Assembly (NCBI GenBank): GCA_965363675.1
Contig: CBDTTW010000059.1
Coordinates: 1-16,561 of the forward strand
Reading direction: 5' to 3'
Length of the DNA stretch: 16,561 nt
Origin: CBDTTW01 sp965363675
GTDB lineage: Bacteria; Bacteroidota; Rhodothermia; Rhodothermales; DASSAV01
The first letter of the stretch is position 1. Each line of letters begins with the position of its first letter. Under the pieces are notes generated by a model that ran no database searches, was not told the origin of the DNA, and worked only from the letters and a program-made list of their open reading frames with translations. The position numbers and the translations under genes are program-made. Shown here piece after piece: positions 6,680 through 15,400 of the stretch.

Positions 6680-8234
6680 TGTTCTCCTTGATGACCATCT
6701 CCGGCCCGGTCACCGTGGCGTTGCGCGAGTAGGTCTCTCCGGCAAACGTCGTCTTGACGGTGTACGACGCGCCCATTTCCAGGCCGCGCACCAGCAGCTC
6801 GCCGCGCACGAGCCGGTGCGCCGCCTCGTCGTAGACCCACGAGGGCGCGCCCGCCGTCAACCACGGGTCGCCCTGGGCGGCGTTGGTTTTGCGGTAGAGC
6901 AGCACGAACACCGGGATGGATTTGATGCGCACTCCTTGATCCGGCGACGGGCAGACCGGCTCCACGACCACGCGCACGTCGATTTTCGGCGCCGTGGGCG
7001 CGGGCAAATCGAGCGTGTACGTCCCTGCGCAGCCGTCGGCCAGGTCCGCAGCGGCGCGGTATCCGGCGACCTGGGCGCGCGCCGGCAGCCCCCGAGGCAT
7101 CCGGCGCAGCGTCGTCTCAGACTTGCCGTCGGGAATCGTCGCCGCGCGGTAGAAGCCGAGGCCGTAGACGGCCACGTCGAGGGCGCCGCCGTTGCCGTTG
7201 CGGTTCACGCGGAGCGTGGCGCCTGCCGCGCACTCGGCGGCCCGCCACCCGGCCGCCCACAAGCCCGCGCCCGCCGCCTCGAAGGCGGCGCGCAGCACGC
7301 CCGGCGCCCCCGCCTCCAGGCGGCTCTCGCCTGCCGGCCGCCACAGGGCCGCCGCCTCGTCGTAGCGGAACAGCCCGATGGCGTCGCCCGCCTTGAGCGG
7401 CGCGCCCGTCTCCGGGCGGCGCGCGCCCGCAGGAATCTCCAGCGTGAGCGCCAGGGGCGCATCGGCGCGGCGGCCGCCCGGCCCCGTCAGTTCCAGGCGC
7501 GCCTGCGCGGCGGCCGCCAGGTAACCGCCTCCTTCGAGCGCCCCGCTCGCCGGAAAGGCGCGCGTCACCTCGGGGGCCCCTGCGTCGAAAACCGTCAGCC
7601 GCACGCGGATAGCGCCCGAGATCGCCGCCGAGGCGCCGTCGCGCACCGCCGCCCCCGCCCGCACGCTCAGGGCGGCGCGCGCCCCGGCCGCGCCCACCCC
7701 CGGCGTCGAGAGGGCCGCCGACTGCACGAGCGCCCCTTTGGCGTCGGCCAGGACCGTCGCCTCGGCTGAGGCGGCGGCGCCCGCCGGGGCCGCCTCCGAA
7801 GCCAGATACAGCGCAAACGTATGTTCCCCCTCCGAAGTCAGGTCCAGAGCGATGCTGCCGGGGCGGTAGCCCGGCGCGGCGGCCTGCACCACCAGCTGCA
7901 CCGGATCGGCGGCCGTGGGCGCCAGTTCGTTCCGGATGCCGAATGACGCGACGCCCCCGCGCACCTCCTGCCGGGGCAGCGGGTCGCTGTAGAGGTCGAT
8001 GACGGCCCCGCCGTCCGCCCCCGCAAACGTAAGCGTCGCCTCGCCGGCAATCAGCTCGCCGGTGGCCGCGTCGAGCAGACGCCCCGCCACGACCGTTTCG
8101 ACCGGTTCGAGCGCAATCACGATCTTGAAATCCTCGACGGCATCGAGCGCGCCGTCCACGTCGCAGCCGCACGTCAGGAAGGCCAGCGCGAGGGCCGGCA
8201 GGGCGCGCCGCAAAAAGGAAAAAAGCAAGGGCAT
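6657..8234 (-). CDS. Large predicted surface lipoprotein, unknown function
   Basis: 525-residue protein with a lipoprotein-type signal (residues 1-24, two arginines then a hydrophobic core ending FLTCGC; Cys24 or Cys22 would be lipidated). I do not recognise a named family. By eye it is a string of beta-sandwich modules. Residues about 45-145 resemble a carboxypeptidase-regulatory/SpaA-like Ig fold (VVAGRLLDAATGELIAG). About 150-250 is very alanine-rich. About 250-332 (LEIPAG, then GLFRYDEAAALWRPAG, then GLWAAGW) recalls the C-terminal repeat seen in FAM171/CILP-like and Bacteroidota surface proteins. The C-terminal 330-525 has paired cysteines (335/402, 428/524), possibly disulfides. No type IX sorting domain was seen. 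The start is 5 bp downstream of the barrel gene's stop, so the two are co-transcribed. The 3' end overlaps msrC by 23 bp in the opposite direction. Confidence 0.85.
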   Translation of the reverse strand: MPLLFSFLRRALPALALAFLTCGCDVDGALDAVEDFKIVIALEPVETVVAGRLLDAATGELIAGEATLTFAGADGGAVIDLYSDPLPRQEVRGGVASFGIRNELAPTAADPVQLVVQAAAPGYRPGSIALDLTSEGEHTFALYLASEAAPAGAAASAEATVLADAKGALVQSAALSTPGVGAAGARAALSVRAGAAVRDGASAAISGAIRVRLTVFDAGAPEVTRAFPASGALEGGGYLAAAAQARLELTGPGGRRADAPLALTLEIPAGARRPETGAPLKAGDAIGLFRYDEAAALWRPAGESRLEAGAPGVLRAAFEAAGAGLWAAGWRAAECAAGATLRVNRNGNGGALDVAVYGLGFYRAATIPDGKSETTLRRMPRGLPARAQVAGYRAAADLADGCAGTYTLDLPAPTAPKIDVRVVVEPVCPSPDQGVRIKSIPVFVLLYRKTNAAQGDPWLTAGAPSWVYDEAAHRLVRGELLVRGLEMGASYTVKTTFAGETYSRNATVTGPEMVIKENIKGDYCQ

Positions 8235-8239
8235 GGCGT

Positions 8240-8899
8240 TTACAGGCCGATGGTGAATCCGAGAGAGACGACCGGATAAAACCGGAAGCTCTGGAGACCG
8301 GCTTCCAGGTCGGGGGCCTGCTCGGCCGTCGGGGCGATGAGGCCGCGCCCGGTCATCGTCACGCGCGGCGCGTCCGTGTAGACGGCCCCGGCGTCGAACT
8401 GCAAGCCGAAGCGTCCCGAGGCGTAGCGCCCCAGGCCCACGCCGAGGTACGGGTTGAGCTTCCGGCGGTGTTCCAGCGTCGCCTCCAGCACCCCGATGCG
8501 CTCCGGGGCGAACGTCTTGCCCTCTATCGTGTACGACTCGATGGGTGTGAAGGTGGCATCGACGTGATTGCGGTTGTAGAGGGCGCCGCCCGAGAGGCGC
8601 AGCGTGTTGCCGAACGGCCGCCAGTCCACGAGCAACGAGACCGAGGTCAGCGTCAGGTCGCCCTCGTACTCCAGATCCACCTCGGCGTCGGTCAGGACGC
8701 TCGTGCGCGAGTAGGCGAAGTAGTGCGCGCCCGCCCGCACGCCGAGGTTCGGCCCCAGCGGTGCGGCTGCCACGAGGCCCGGCCCGAGCGTCGAGGCGGT
8801 CGCGCCGAAGGCGACGCTTTGCGCGCGCGCCGCCGGGGCGGCCAAAAAAGAGGCCAGGGCGAGAAGGGCCACGGCCCGCCATGCTGCACGTTTCCTCAT
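8240..8899 (-). CDS. Predicted outer-membrane beta-barrel protein
   Basis: 219-residue exported protein. Residues 1-26 are a Sec signal peptide (MRKRAAWR, a leucine/alanine core, then ARA before Gln27). The mature part alternates hydrophobic and polar residues in strands of about ten (for example VAFGATAS, LGVRAGAHYFAY, LTLTSVSLLVDWRPF, NTLRLSGGALYNRN) and ends in SLGFTIGL. This fits a small outer-membrane barrel of roughly 8-10 strands, as in the porin-family/OmpW-like or DUF3575-like groups; I cannot assign the exact family. The ATG at 8899 was chosen over upstream in-frame codons because it places the signal peptide at the N-terminus. It is the first gene of a two-gene unit with the lipoprotein, separated by 5 bp, which suggests they act together at the outer membrane. 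Confidence 0.88.
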   Translation of the reverse strand: MRKRAAWRAVALLALASFLAAPAARAQSVAFGATASTLGPGLVAAAPLGPNLGVRAGAHYFAYSRTSVLTDAEVDLEYEGDLTLTSVSLLVDWRPFGNTLRLSGGALYNRNHVDATFTPIESYTIEGKTFAPERIGVLEATLEHRRKLNPYLGVGLGRYASGRFGLQFDAGAVYTDAPRVTMTGRGLIAPTAEQAPDLEAGLQSFRFYPVVSLGFTIGL

Positions 8900-9023
8900 G
8901 GGGACGCCTCGGGGACTGGGGGGTGCGTGGGGGTTCAGAGGCGGCGCCGAGCCAAGCCCTGCGCAGAAAAGGTTTGAAGCAATGTACACGATTCCGACGA
9001 GAGGGTCGCCCCCCTCAGGCGAC

Positions 9024-9055
9024 AAAAAAGGCGCCGCCCGTTGCGGGGCGGCGCC
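9024..9055 (-). terminator. Rho-independent terminator of the phosphohexomutase gene
   Basis: A perfect inverted repeat (GGCGCCGCCC at 9030-9039, six-base loop, GGGCGGCGCC at 9046-9055) is followed on the minus strand by six T residues (complement of 9024-9029). It lies 25 bp past the stop of the phosphohexomutase gene and upstream of the barrel gene, so it separates two leftward transcription units. Confidence 0.92.
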
Positions 9056-9080
9056 TTGCCGTCCGGCGCGCCGGGCGTGC

Positions 9081-10505
9081 TCAGTGGCCTTCGCCTTCGA
9101 GGCCGAGTTGGGCGACGGCGTCGGAAAGGATGCCCTCGGCAGCCTCCGCCGAATCCGCCTCGGAGTAGATGCGCAGCACCGGCTCGGTGCCCGAGGCCCG
9201 CACGAGCAGCCAGCCGCCGTCGGTGGTCAGCTTGAAGCCGTCCATCGTGCCGTAGTCCTGCACCGGCCGGCCCTGAAGCGTCGTGATGCCCTGCTGCGTG
9301 AGCCGGTCGAGCACGGCCTGCTTGCGCTCGTTGGTGGTGTGCACGTCGGTACGGCGGCAGATGTGGACGCCGAACTCGTCGTACAGCTCGTGCACCAGCT
9401 CCGAAAGCTTCTTGCCGCGCTTGACCATCATCTCGACGATGAGCAGCCCGATGTACACGCCGTCGCGCTCGGGGATGTGCCCCTTGACGGCCATGCCGCC
9501 CGACTCCTCGCCGCCCACGAGCACGTCGCCCTCGACGATACGCTGGCCGATGTACTTGAACCCGATGGCCGTCGTGACGACGTTGAGGCCGTAGGCGGCC
9601 CCCATTTTGTCGAGCATGTGCGTCGTCGAGTACGTCTTGACCACGTCGCCCGTCAGGCCGCGCTCGGTGTGGAGGTACTTCACGAGCAGGGCCAGCATCT
9701 GGTGCGAGTCCACGAACTCGCCGCGCTCGTCGAACATGCCGATGCGGTCGGCGTCGCCGTCGTTGGCGAGGCCCACGGCGCAGCCCTCGCGCACTACGGT
9801 CTCGGCCAGATCCTTCAGGTTGCGCTCGATGGGTTCGGGGGCCTTGCCGCCGAAACCGGGGTTGAGGGCGCTGCGCAGCTCCACGACGCGCTCCTGGCCG
9901 AGCAGCGCCGCAATCATGCCGCGCCCGGCGCCGTACATGGCGTCGTGCGCCACCTTGATCCCCGAGGCTTTGATCGCCTCGATGTCGAGCAGCCCCCGCA
10001 CCATCTCCAGGTACTCGGCGTTCAGGTCGCGCACCTCGATCACGCCCTCCTCAACCAGGTCCGCGAACGGGCGCGGGGCCTCGGCGGCAGGCGCCAGGCT
10101 CGCCAGCTCCTGTTCGACGGCCGCGATCATCTCGGGCGAGGCCGGGCCGCCGAAATTGGCCTTGATCTTGAAGCCGCTGTACTCGGGGGGGTTGTGGCTG
10201 GCCGTGATCACCACGCCTGCGTCGCAGTCGAACGCGCGTGTGGCCCAGCTAATGGCCGGCGTCGTCGCCACGTCGGAGGCAAACAGCACCCGGACGCCCT
10301 CGGAGGCCAGCACCCGGGCGGAAAGCTCCGAGAAGGCGCGCCCCATGAACCGGGTGTCGTGGCCGATGACGGCCTTCGGGCGGTCGCCGTAGTTCTTCCG
10401 CAGCCACTGGGCCGTCGCCCGCGAGACGAGCGCGACGTTCTCGAAGGTGTATTGGTCGGCGATGATGGCCCGCCAGCCGTCCGTTCCAAACTTGATCTGG
10501 GTCAT
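9081..10505 (-). CDS. Phosphoglucomutase/phosphomannomutase (alpha-D-phosphohexomutase)
   Basis: 474-residue cytosolic enzyme that interconverts hexose 1- and 6-phosphates (glucose and/or mannose) via a phosphoserine, feeding nucleotide-sugar, polysaccharide and storage pathways. The four domain signatures are all present: FGTDGWR at 6-12; the catalytic loop TASHNPPEYSG at 101-111 with Ser103; the Mg-binding loop DGDADR at 249-254; the sugar-specificity loop GGEESGG at 331-337; and the phosphate-binding loop RASGTEP at 436-442. GEESGG is compatible with glucose and mannose phosphates. The SHNP-type serine loop and the length do not favour phosphoglucosamine mutase (GlmM), which is nearer 445 residues, but this cannot be excluded. 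The ATG at 10505 directly precedes the conserved N-terminus. It is a single-gene unit with its own terminator; a 14-bp palindrome lies in its leader. Confidence 0.95.
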   Translation of the reverse strand: MTQIKFGTDGWRAIIADQYTFENVALVSRATAQWLRKNYGDRPKAVIGHDTRFMGRAFSELSARVLASEGVRVLFASDVATTPAISWATRAFDCDAGVVITASHNPPEYSGFKIKANFGGPASPEMIAAVEQELASLAPAAEAPRPFADLVEEGVIEVRDLNAEYLEMVRGLLDIEAIKASGIKVAHDAMYGAGRGMIAALLGQERVVELRSALNPGFGGKAPEPIERNLKDLAETVVREGCAVGLANDGDADRIGMFDERGEFVDSHQMLALLVKYLHTERGLTGDVVKTYSTTHMLDKMGAAYGLNVVTTAIGFKYIGQRIVEGDVLVGGEESGGMAVKGHIPERDGVYIGLLIVEMMVKRGKKLSELVHELYDEFGVHICRRTDVHTTNERKQAVLDRLTQQGITTLQGRPVQDYGTMDGFKLTTDGGWLLVRASGTEPVLRIYSEADSAEAAEGILSDAVAQLGLEGEGH

Positions 10506-10526
10506 GATATCGGGGGGGATAAATGC

Positions 10527-10540
10527 CGGAGGCGCCTCCG
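10527..10540. promoter_or_regulatory. 14-bp perfect palindrome in the leader of the phosphohexomutase gene
   Basis: CGGAGGCGCCTCCG is its own reverse complement and ends 21 bp before the ATG at 10505. It could be an operator half-site pair for a dimeric repressor or a short hairpin (five-base stem, GCGC loop) in the mRNA leader. Chance palindromes of this length are uncommon, although GC richness raises the odds. No clear -7/-33 pair was found beside it. Confidence 0.35.
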
Positions 10541-10591
10541 CAGGACGGGGGCGGCAGAATCGCGGGAAAATACGATCCCCGGCGCCTAATA

Positions 10592-10607
10592 ATGCCCCTG
10601 GGGGCAT
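10592..10607 (-). terminator. Weak terminator-like hairpin downstream of recN
   Basis: Seven-base arms ATGCCCC and GGGGCAT are separated by two bases, 42 bp beyond the recN stop on the minus strand. The sequence after it is TATTAGG, so there is no proper T-run. It may end or attenuate the secA-recN transcript before the phosphohexomutase gene, or be incidental. Confidence 0.25.
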
Positions 10608-10648
10608 GCGCCTGCCGAAAAGAACCGGTTCCTTGCAAACGCCCGGCG

Positions 10649-12367
10649 CTAGGCGGCGTCGGCGCCGCGCTCGCGCATGAGCTGGCGCGCGCTCTCCAGC
10701 GCGGCCGCCGAAACGTGGTCGCCGCTGATGAGCGCGGCCACCTGCGCGGCCCGCTCGGCCTCGGCCACCCGGCGCAGCTCGGTGCGCGTGCGCCCGTCCT
10801 CGACCGACTTGGCGACCACGAAATGCCGGTCCCCGAGCGCGGCGATTTGGGGCAGGTGCGTGATGGCGATGATCTGGTGCGACGACGCGAGGGCGTGCAT
10901 GGCTTGGCCTACCTTGCGCGCGATCACGCCCGAGATGCCCGTGTCGATCTCGTCGAAGACGAGGATCGGCATGCGCTCGCCGCGCGCCAGGACCGACTTG
11001 AGCGAGAGCATGATGCGGCTGACCTCGCCGCCGGAGGCCACGCGCGCAAGGGGCTTGACGGCCTCGCCGGGGTTGGCCGAGATGTAGAACTCGGCGGCGT
11101 CCATGCCGCTTGCAAACGCTGCGCAGCGCTCCGGGCGGCCCGGACCCGGCGGAATCCAGCCGTCGCGGTCGGGCTGCGTCTCGAAGCGCACCTCGAAGCG
11201 GCTGTGCGCCATGCCGAGCTGCTTGAGTTCTTCCACGATGGCCTTCTCCAGGCGCGCCGCCGCCGCCTTGCGCGCCGCCGAAAGCGCCTCGGCCTGCCCC
11301 CTGAGCCGCTCCTGCGAGGCCGCGATCTGCTCCGAGAGGCGCGCTATCGCCCCTTCGAAGTCGGCTGCGAGGTCATAGGTCGCCCCGATCTCCCGGCGGT
11401 ACGCGACCACGGCCGCCACGCTGCCCCCGTATTTGCGCTTGAGCATTTCGAGCGCGCCCAGTCGCTCCCGGATGCGCTCCAGACGCTCGGGGTTGAACTC
11501 GATGCGCGCGTTGTAGTCCTGAAGAAACTTGGCCGTCTCCGAAACGACGATGTGCGCCGACTGCATCTCGCCGGCCGGCTCGGCAAAGGCTTCGTCGATG
11601 CGCGCCAGGTCCGCCAGGTCGGCGTGCGCCCGCGCGAGGCCGTCCTGAAGGGCGTCCTCGGCTTCGTAGAGCGCCTGATAAAGGCGCGCCGTGGTCGAAA
11701 ACAGGTGTTCGGCGTTTTCGAGCACGCGCTGCTCGGCCTCCAGGTCTTCCTCCTCGCCCTCGACCGGGCCGACCTTGTCGATCTCCTCGATCTGGAAGCC
11801 GTACAACTCTTTCTGCTGCCGCAACTCGCGTTCGCGGGCCATGAGGCGGCGGCGCTCCACGACGAGCGCCTCGGTCTCGGCATAAGCTGCGCGGTACGCC
11901 TCCGGCAGCGCTCCGAGCGCGCCGAAGTTGTCGAGCAGCCCCAGATGCGTCTCCGGATGCAGCAGCGACTGATGCTCGTGCTGCCCGTGCAGGTCGATCA
12001 GCAGCGAGGCCACCTCGCGCATGAGCTGGGCGGTGGCCGGGGTGTCGTTGATGAAGGCGCGGCTCTGGCTGGCGCTGATCTCGCGCCGCATGATGACGTG
12101 CGCGCCCGGCTCGATCTCATTCCGGAGGAGCACCCCCGGCAGCGCCGGCACGTCCGTGCCGTCGAAGACGCCTTCGATGACGGCTTTGCGCGCCCCGGAG
12201 CGCACCACCTCGGTCGAGGCGCGCTCGCCGAGGATCATCTTCATGGCCCCGACGAGAATCGACTTGCCCGCCCCCGTCTCGCCGGTGATGACGTTCAAGC
12301 CCGGGCCGAACTCGACTTCGAGCTCTTCGATGAGGGCGTAGTCGCGGATGTAGAGCGTCCTGAGCAT
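10649..12367 (-). CDS. recN: DNA repair protein RecN
   Basis: 572-residue SMC-like ATPase that acts early in double-strand-break repair, promoting RecA-mediated recombination and end tethering. The N-terminal half-site begins MLRTLYIRDYALIEELEVEF, followed by the Walker A motif GETGAGKS at 29-36 and the family marker LIDLHGQHEHQSLL. The central region (about 155-365) is charged and coiled-coil forming. The C-terminal half-site has the ABC signature SGGEVSRIML starting at 445, Walker B LVFDEID at 469-475 followed by TGISG, and the switch THLPQ at 503-507. The length is normal for RecN. The ATG sits next to the conserved N-terminus. It lies 47 bp downstream of secA with a stem-loop between, so it is probably co-transcribed with secA at a reduced level. 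I see no LexA-type box in front of it. Confidence 0.97.
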   Translation of the reverse strand: MLRTLYIRDYALIEELEVEFGPGLNVITGETGAGKSILVGAMKMILGERASTEVVRSGARKAVIEGVFDGTDVPALPGVLLRNEIEPGAHVIMRREISASQSRAFINDTPATAQLMREVASLLIDLHGQHEHQSLLHPETHLGLLDNFGALGALPEAYRAAYAETEALVVERRRLMARERELRQQKELYGFQIEEIDKVGPVEGEEEDLEAEQRVLENAEHLFSTTARLYQALYEAEDALQDGLARAHADLADLARIDEAFAEPAGEMQSAHIVVSETAKFLQDYNARIEFNPERLERIRERLGALEMLKRKYGGSVAAVVAYRREIGATYDLAADFEGAIARLSEQIAASQERLRGQAEALSAARKAAAARLEKAIVEELKQLGMAHSRFEVRFETQPDRDGWIPPGPGRPERCAAFASGMDAAEFYISANPGEAVKPLARVASGGEVSRIMLSLKSVLARGERMPILVFDEIDTGISGVIARKVGQAMHALASSHQIIAITHLPQIAALGDRHFVVAKSVEDGRTRTELRRVAEAERAAQVAALISGDHVSAAALESARQLMRERGADAA

Positions 12368-12385
12368 GCAGCGCTGCGGTCACGC

Positions 12386-12409
12386 GGCGGGCCGCCGAGG
12401 CGGCCCGCC
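12386..12409 (-). terminator. Strong GC stem-loop between secA and recN
   Basis: A perfect 11-bp inverted repeat (GGCGGGCCGCC and GGCGGCCCGCC) has a two-base gap, so the apical pair would open to form a small loop. It fills most of the 47-bp gap between the secA stop and the recN start on the minus strand. No T-run follows, so it is not a canonical intrinsic terminator. It may attenuate read-through, protect the secA mRNA 3' end or affect recN translation. A second palindrome, GCAGCGCTGC (12368-12377), abuts the recN ATG. Confidence 0.4.
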
Positions 12410-12414
12410 TACGG

Positions 12415-15400
12415 CTAGCCGACGTTGCGGCCGTGGCAATGCTTGAACTTTTTGCCGCTGCCGCACGGGCAGGGCTCGTTCCGGCCGGTGCGCTCCTCGA
12501 CCACCACGGGCTGCGCCTTCACGGTCGGGTCGCGCTCGGCGGCCGAGGCTTCGCCGCCGGCCTCGACGCCGTACGACGGCTCGGCCGACTCGTGGATCGT
12601 GCGCGCGCGGCGCGGGTCCAGGCGGCGGCGCTGCGGCGCGGCGCGGCGCGCGGGCGCGGCCTCCTCCAGCAGCGGCCCCGCCTTCATCACCATCGAAACG
12701 ACCTCCTGGTTGATGGTCTGCATCATCTCCGCGAAGAGCTTGAACGCTTCCATCTTGTACTCCACGAGCGGGTCGCGCTGGCCGTAGGCCCGCAAATGGA
12801 TGCCCTCCTTCACTTCGTCCAGGTCGCGCAGATGCTCCGTCCAGCGCTCGTCGATGGCCGAGAGCATGACGCTGCGCTCCAGGTTGTCGTTGAGCGTCTG
12901 GCCGCGCGTCTCGTACACGTCCTGTACGGGGGCCGCCACGCGCAAAAACTTGCGCCCGTCGGTAAAGTCCACGATGACGCGCGTCGGCTTGTTCTCGGCG
13001 GCGCCCTCGACCACCTGCCGCACGCCCTCGTAGAAGGGCCGCGCCAGGGCGGCGCGCTTGCGGTTGTAGAAGTCCAGCGCCCCCTCGAACACCTCCTCCA
13101 CGGCGCCCTCTTCGCCCAGGCGCAGCAGCCGCTCGCGGTCGATCTCCAGGTCGAAGGCCAGCGTCCGCAGCAGCTCCTCGCGCATCTCCTCCAGAGCGCC
13201 GTCGGCGTAGTGCTTCTTGACGATGACCTCGACCACCTCGCGCAGCATCTCGATGATGTCGCCGCGCATGCGCTCGCCCTTGAGCGCGTGCGAGCGGCGG
13301 TCGTAGATCACCTGGCGCTGCGCGTTGAGCACGTCGTCGTACTCGAGCTGGCGCTTGCGGATGGCGAAGTTGTTCTGCTCGACCTTGCGCTGCGCCCGCT
13401 CGATGCTTTTGTTGATCCACGGGTGCGTGATCACGGCCCCATCCTCCAGGCCCAGCTTGTCCATGATGCGCGCCGTGCGGTCCGAGCCGAACAGGCGCAT
13501 CAGCTCGTCTTCGAGCGAGACGTAGAACTGGCTTTCGCCGGGGTCGCCCTGGCGGCCCGAGCGGCCGCGAAGCTGCAAGTCGATGCGGCGGCTTTCGTGG
13601 CGCTCGGTGCCGAGGATCGCCAGGCCGCCCAGCTCGCGCACGCCGGGGGCCAGCTTGATGTCGGTGCCGCGGCCGGCCATGTTCGTGGCGATCGTCACGC
13701 CGCCGCGCTGCCCCGCCTCGGAGACCGTCAGCGCCTCGGCCTTGGCCCGGTCGCGGCGCGCGTTGAGCACGTTGTGCGGAATGCCCTGGCGCTGCAACAT
13801 GCGGCTGAGCATCTCCGACATTTCCACCGAGGTCGTGCCGACGAGCACCGGCTGCCCCTTCTGGTGGTACTCGCCGATCTTTGCCATCACGGCGGCCACC
13901 TTGTCGCGCTTGGACTTGTAGACCAGGTCGTCGAGGTCCTCGCGCACGACGGGGCGGTGCGTCGGGATGACGACCACGTCCATCTTGTAGATCTTGTAGA
14001 ACTCCTCCGCTTCCGTCTCGGCGGTGCCGGTCATGCCGGCCAGCTTCGAGTACATGCGGAAGTAGTTTTGCAGCGTGATGGTGGCGTAGGTCTGCGTAGC
14101 CGCCTCGACCTGCACGCTCTCCTTGGCCTCGATGGCCTGGTGCAAGCCGTCCGAGTAGCGGCGCCCCGAGAGCACGCGCCCGGTGTGCTCGTCCACGATC
14201 ATCACCTTGCCTTCCTGCACGATGTACTCCACGTCCTTCTCGAAGAGCGTGTAGGCGCGCAAAAGCTGCTCGATGGCGTGCAGCCGCTCGGCGCGCTCCG
14301 AGTAGAGCGTGTACAGGGTGCGCTTGGCCTCCTCCTGCTCGTGCTGAAGCGCCTGCCGCGCCTCGACGGCCGGGCCGGCCCCGTCGCCGCTTTCGCCGGC
14401 GATCGCCTCGACTTTGCGGCGGTGGTCCTGGTCGATCCGGGCGATCTCCTCGCCGAGGTCCGGCAGCAGAAACAGGTCCTTGTCCTCGCCGTACGAGCGG
14501 GCCGCAAACTCGCGCCCCTTCTCGGTCATGTCGATGGAGTGGTTCTTCTCGTCCAAGGCGAAGTACAACTCCTCGTCCACGAACGGCATCTGCTTGGCGT
14601 TGTCCTGGAGGTAAAAGTACTCCGTCTTTTGCAGGAGCTGCCCGACGCCCGGCTCCGAAAGCAGCTTGCCGAGCTTCTTGTTGCGCGGGAAGCCGCGGTG
14701 CGCCCTGAGCAGCGCCAGTCCCGCCTCGCCGTTGAGGTCGGCGGCGCGCTTCTTGTCGCCGCCGGCCTCGGACTTTTCGGCCTCGGCCATTTTGTGCTCG
14801 GCCTCGGCCACGAACTGCGCCACCAGCTTCTGCTGCGCGTACACCAGGCGCTCGATGGTCGGCTTCAGCTCGTTGAAGCGGTCGTCGCTGGCCTGCGGCA
14901 CCGGCCCCGAGATGATGAGCGGCGTACGCGCCTCATCGACGAGCACCGAGTCCACCTCGTCCACAATCGCAAAGTGGTGCTCGCGCTGCACGAGCTGATC
15001 TTCCTCGGTCACGAACGAGTTGTCGCGCAGGTAATCGAAGCCGAACTCGTTGTTGGTGCCGTACGAGATGTCGGCCAGGTAGGCGCCCCGGCGGCCCTGG
15101 GTGTGCGGCTCGTGCTTGTCCACCACGTCGATGGTCAGGCCATGGAAGGTGAACACCGGCCCCATCCACTCGGCGTCGCGCTGCGCCAGGTACGGGTTGA
15201 CCGTCACGACGTGCACGCCGCGCCCGGCCAAGGCGTTCAGGTAAATCGGGGCCACGGCGACGAGCGTCTTGCCCTCGCCCGTTTTCATTTCGGCGATCTT
15301 GCCTTCGTGCAGCACAATGCCGCCGAGCATCTGCACGTCGAAGGGCACCATGTCCCAGCGCACCTTCGCGCCGCCGGCCATCCACTCCTGCCCCACGAGG

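Noticed and set aside
8235..8882. Upstream in-frame extension of the lipoprotein gene through the barrel gene
   Set aside because: It would overlap the barrel gene in another frame and bury the lipoprotein signal peptide that begins at 8234.
8898..12418. Long rightward open frames opposite the phosphohexomutase (563 codons) and recN (631 codons)
   Set aside because: Both are antisense to genes with complete, unambiguous family signatures. Their translations show low-complexity Arg/His/Ala composition and no motif.
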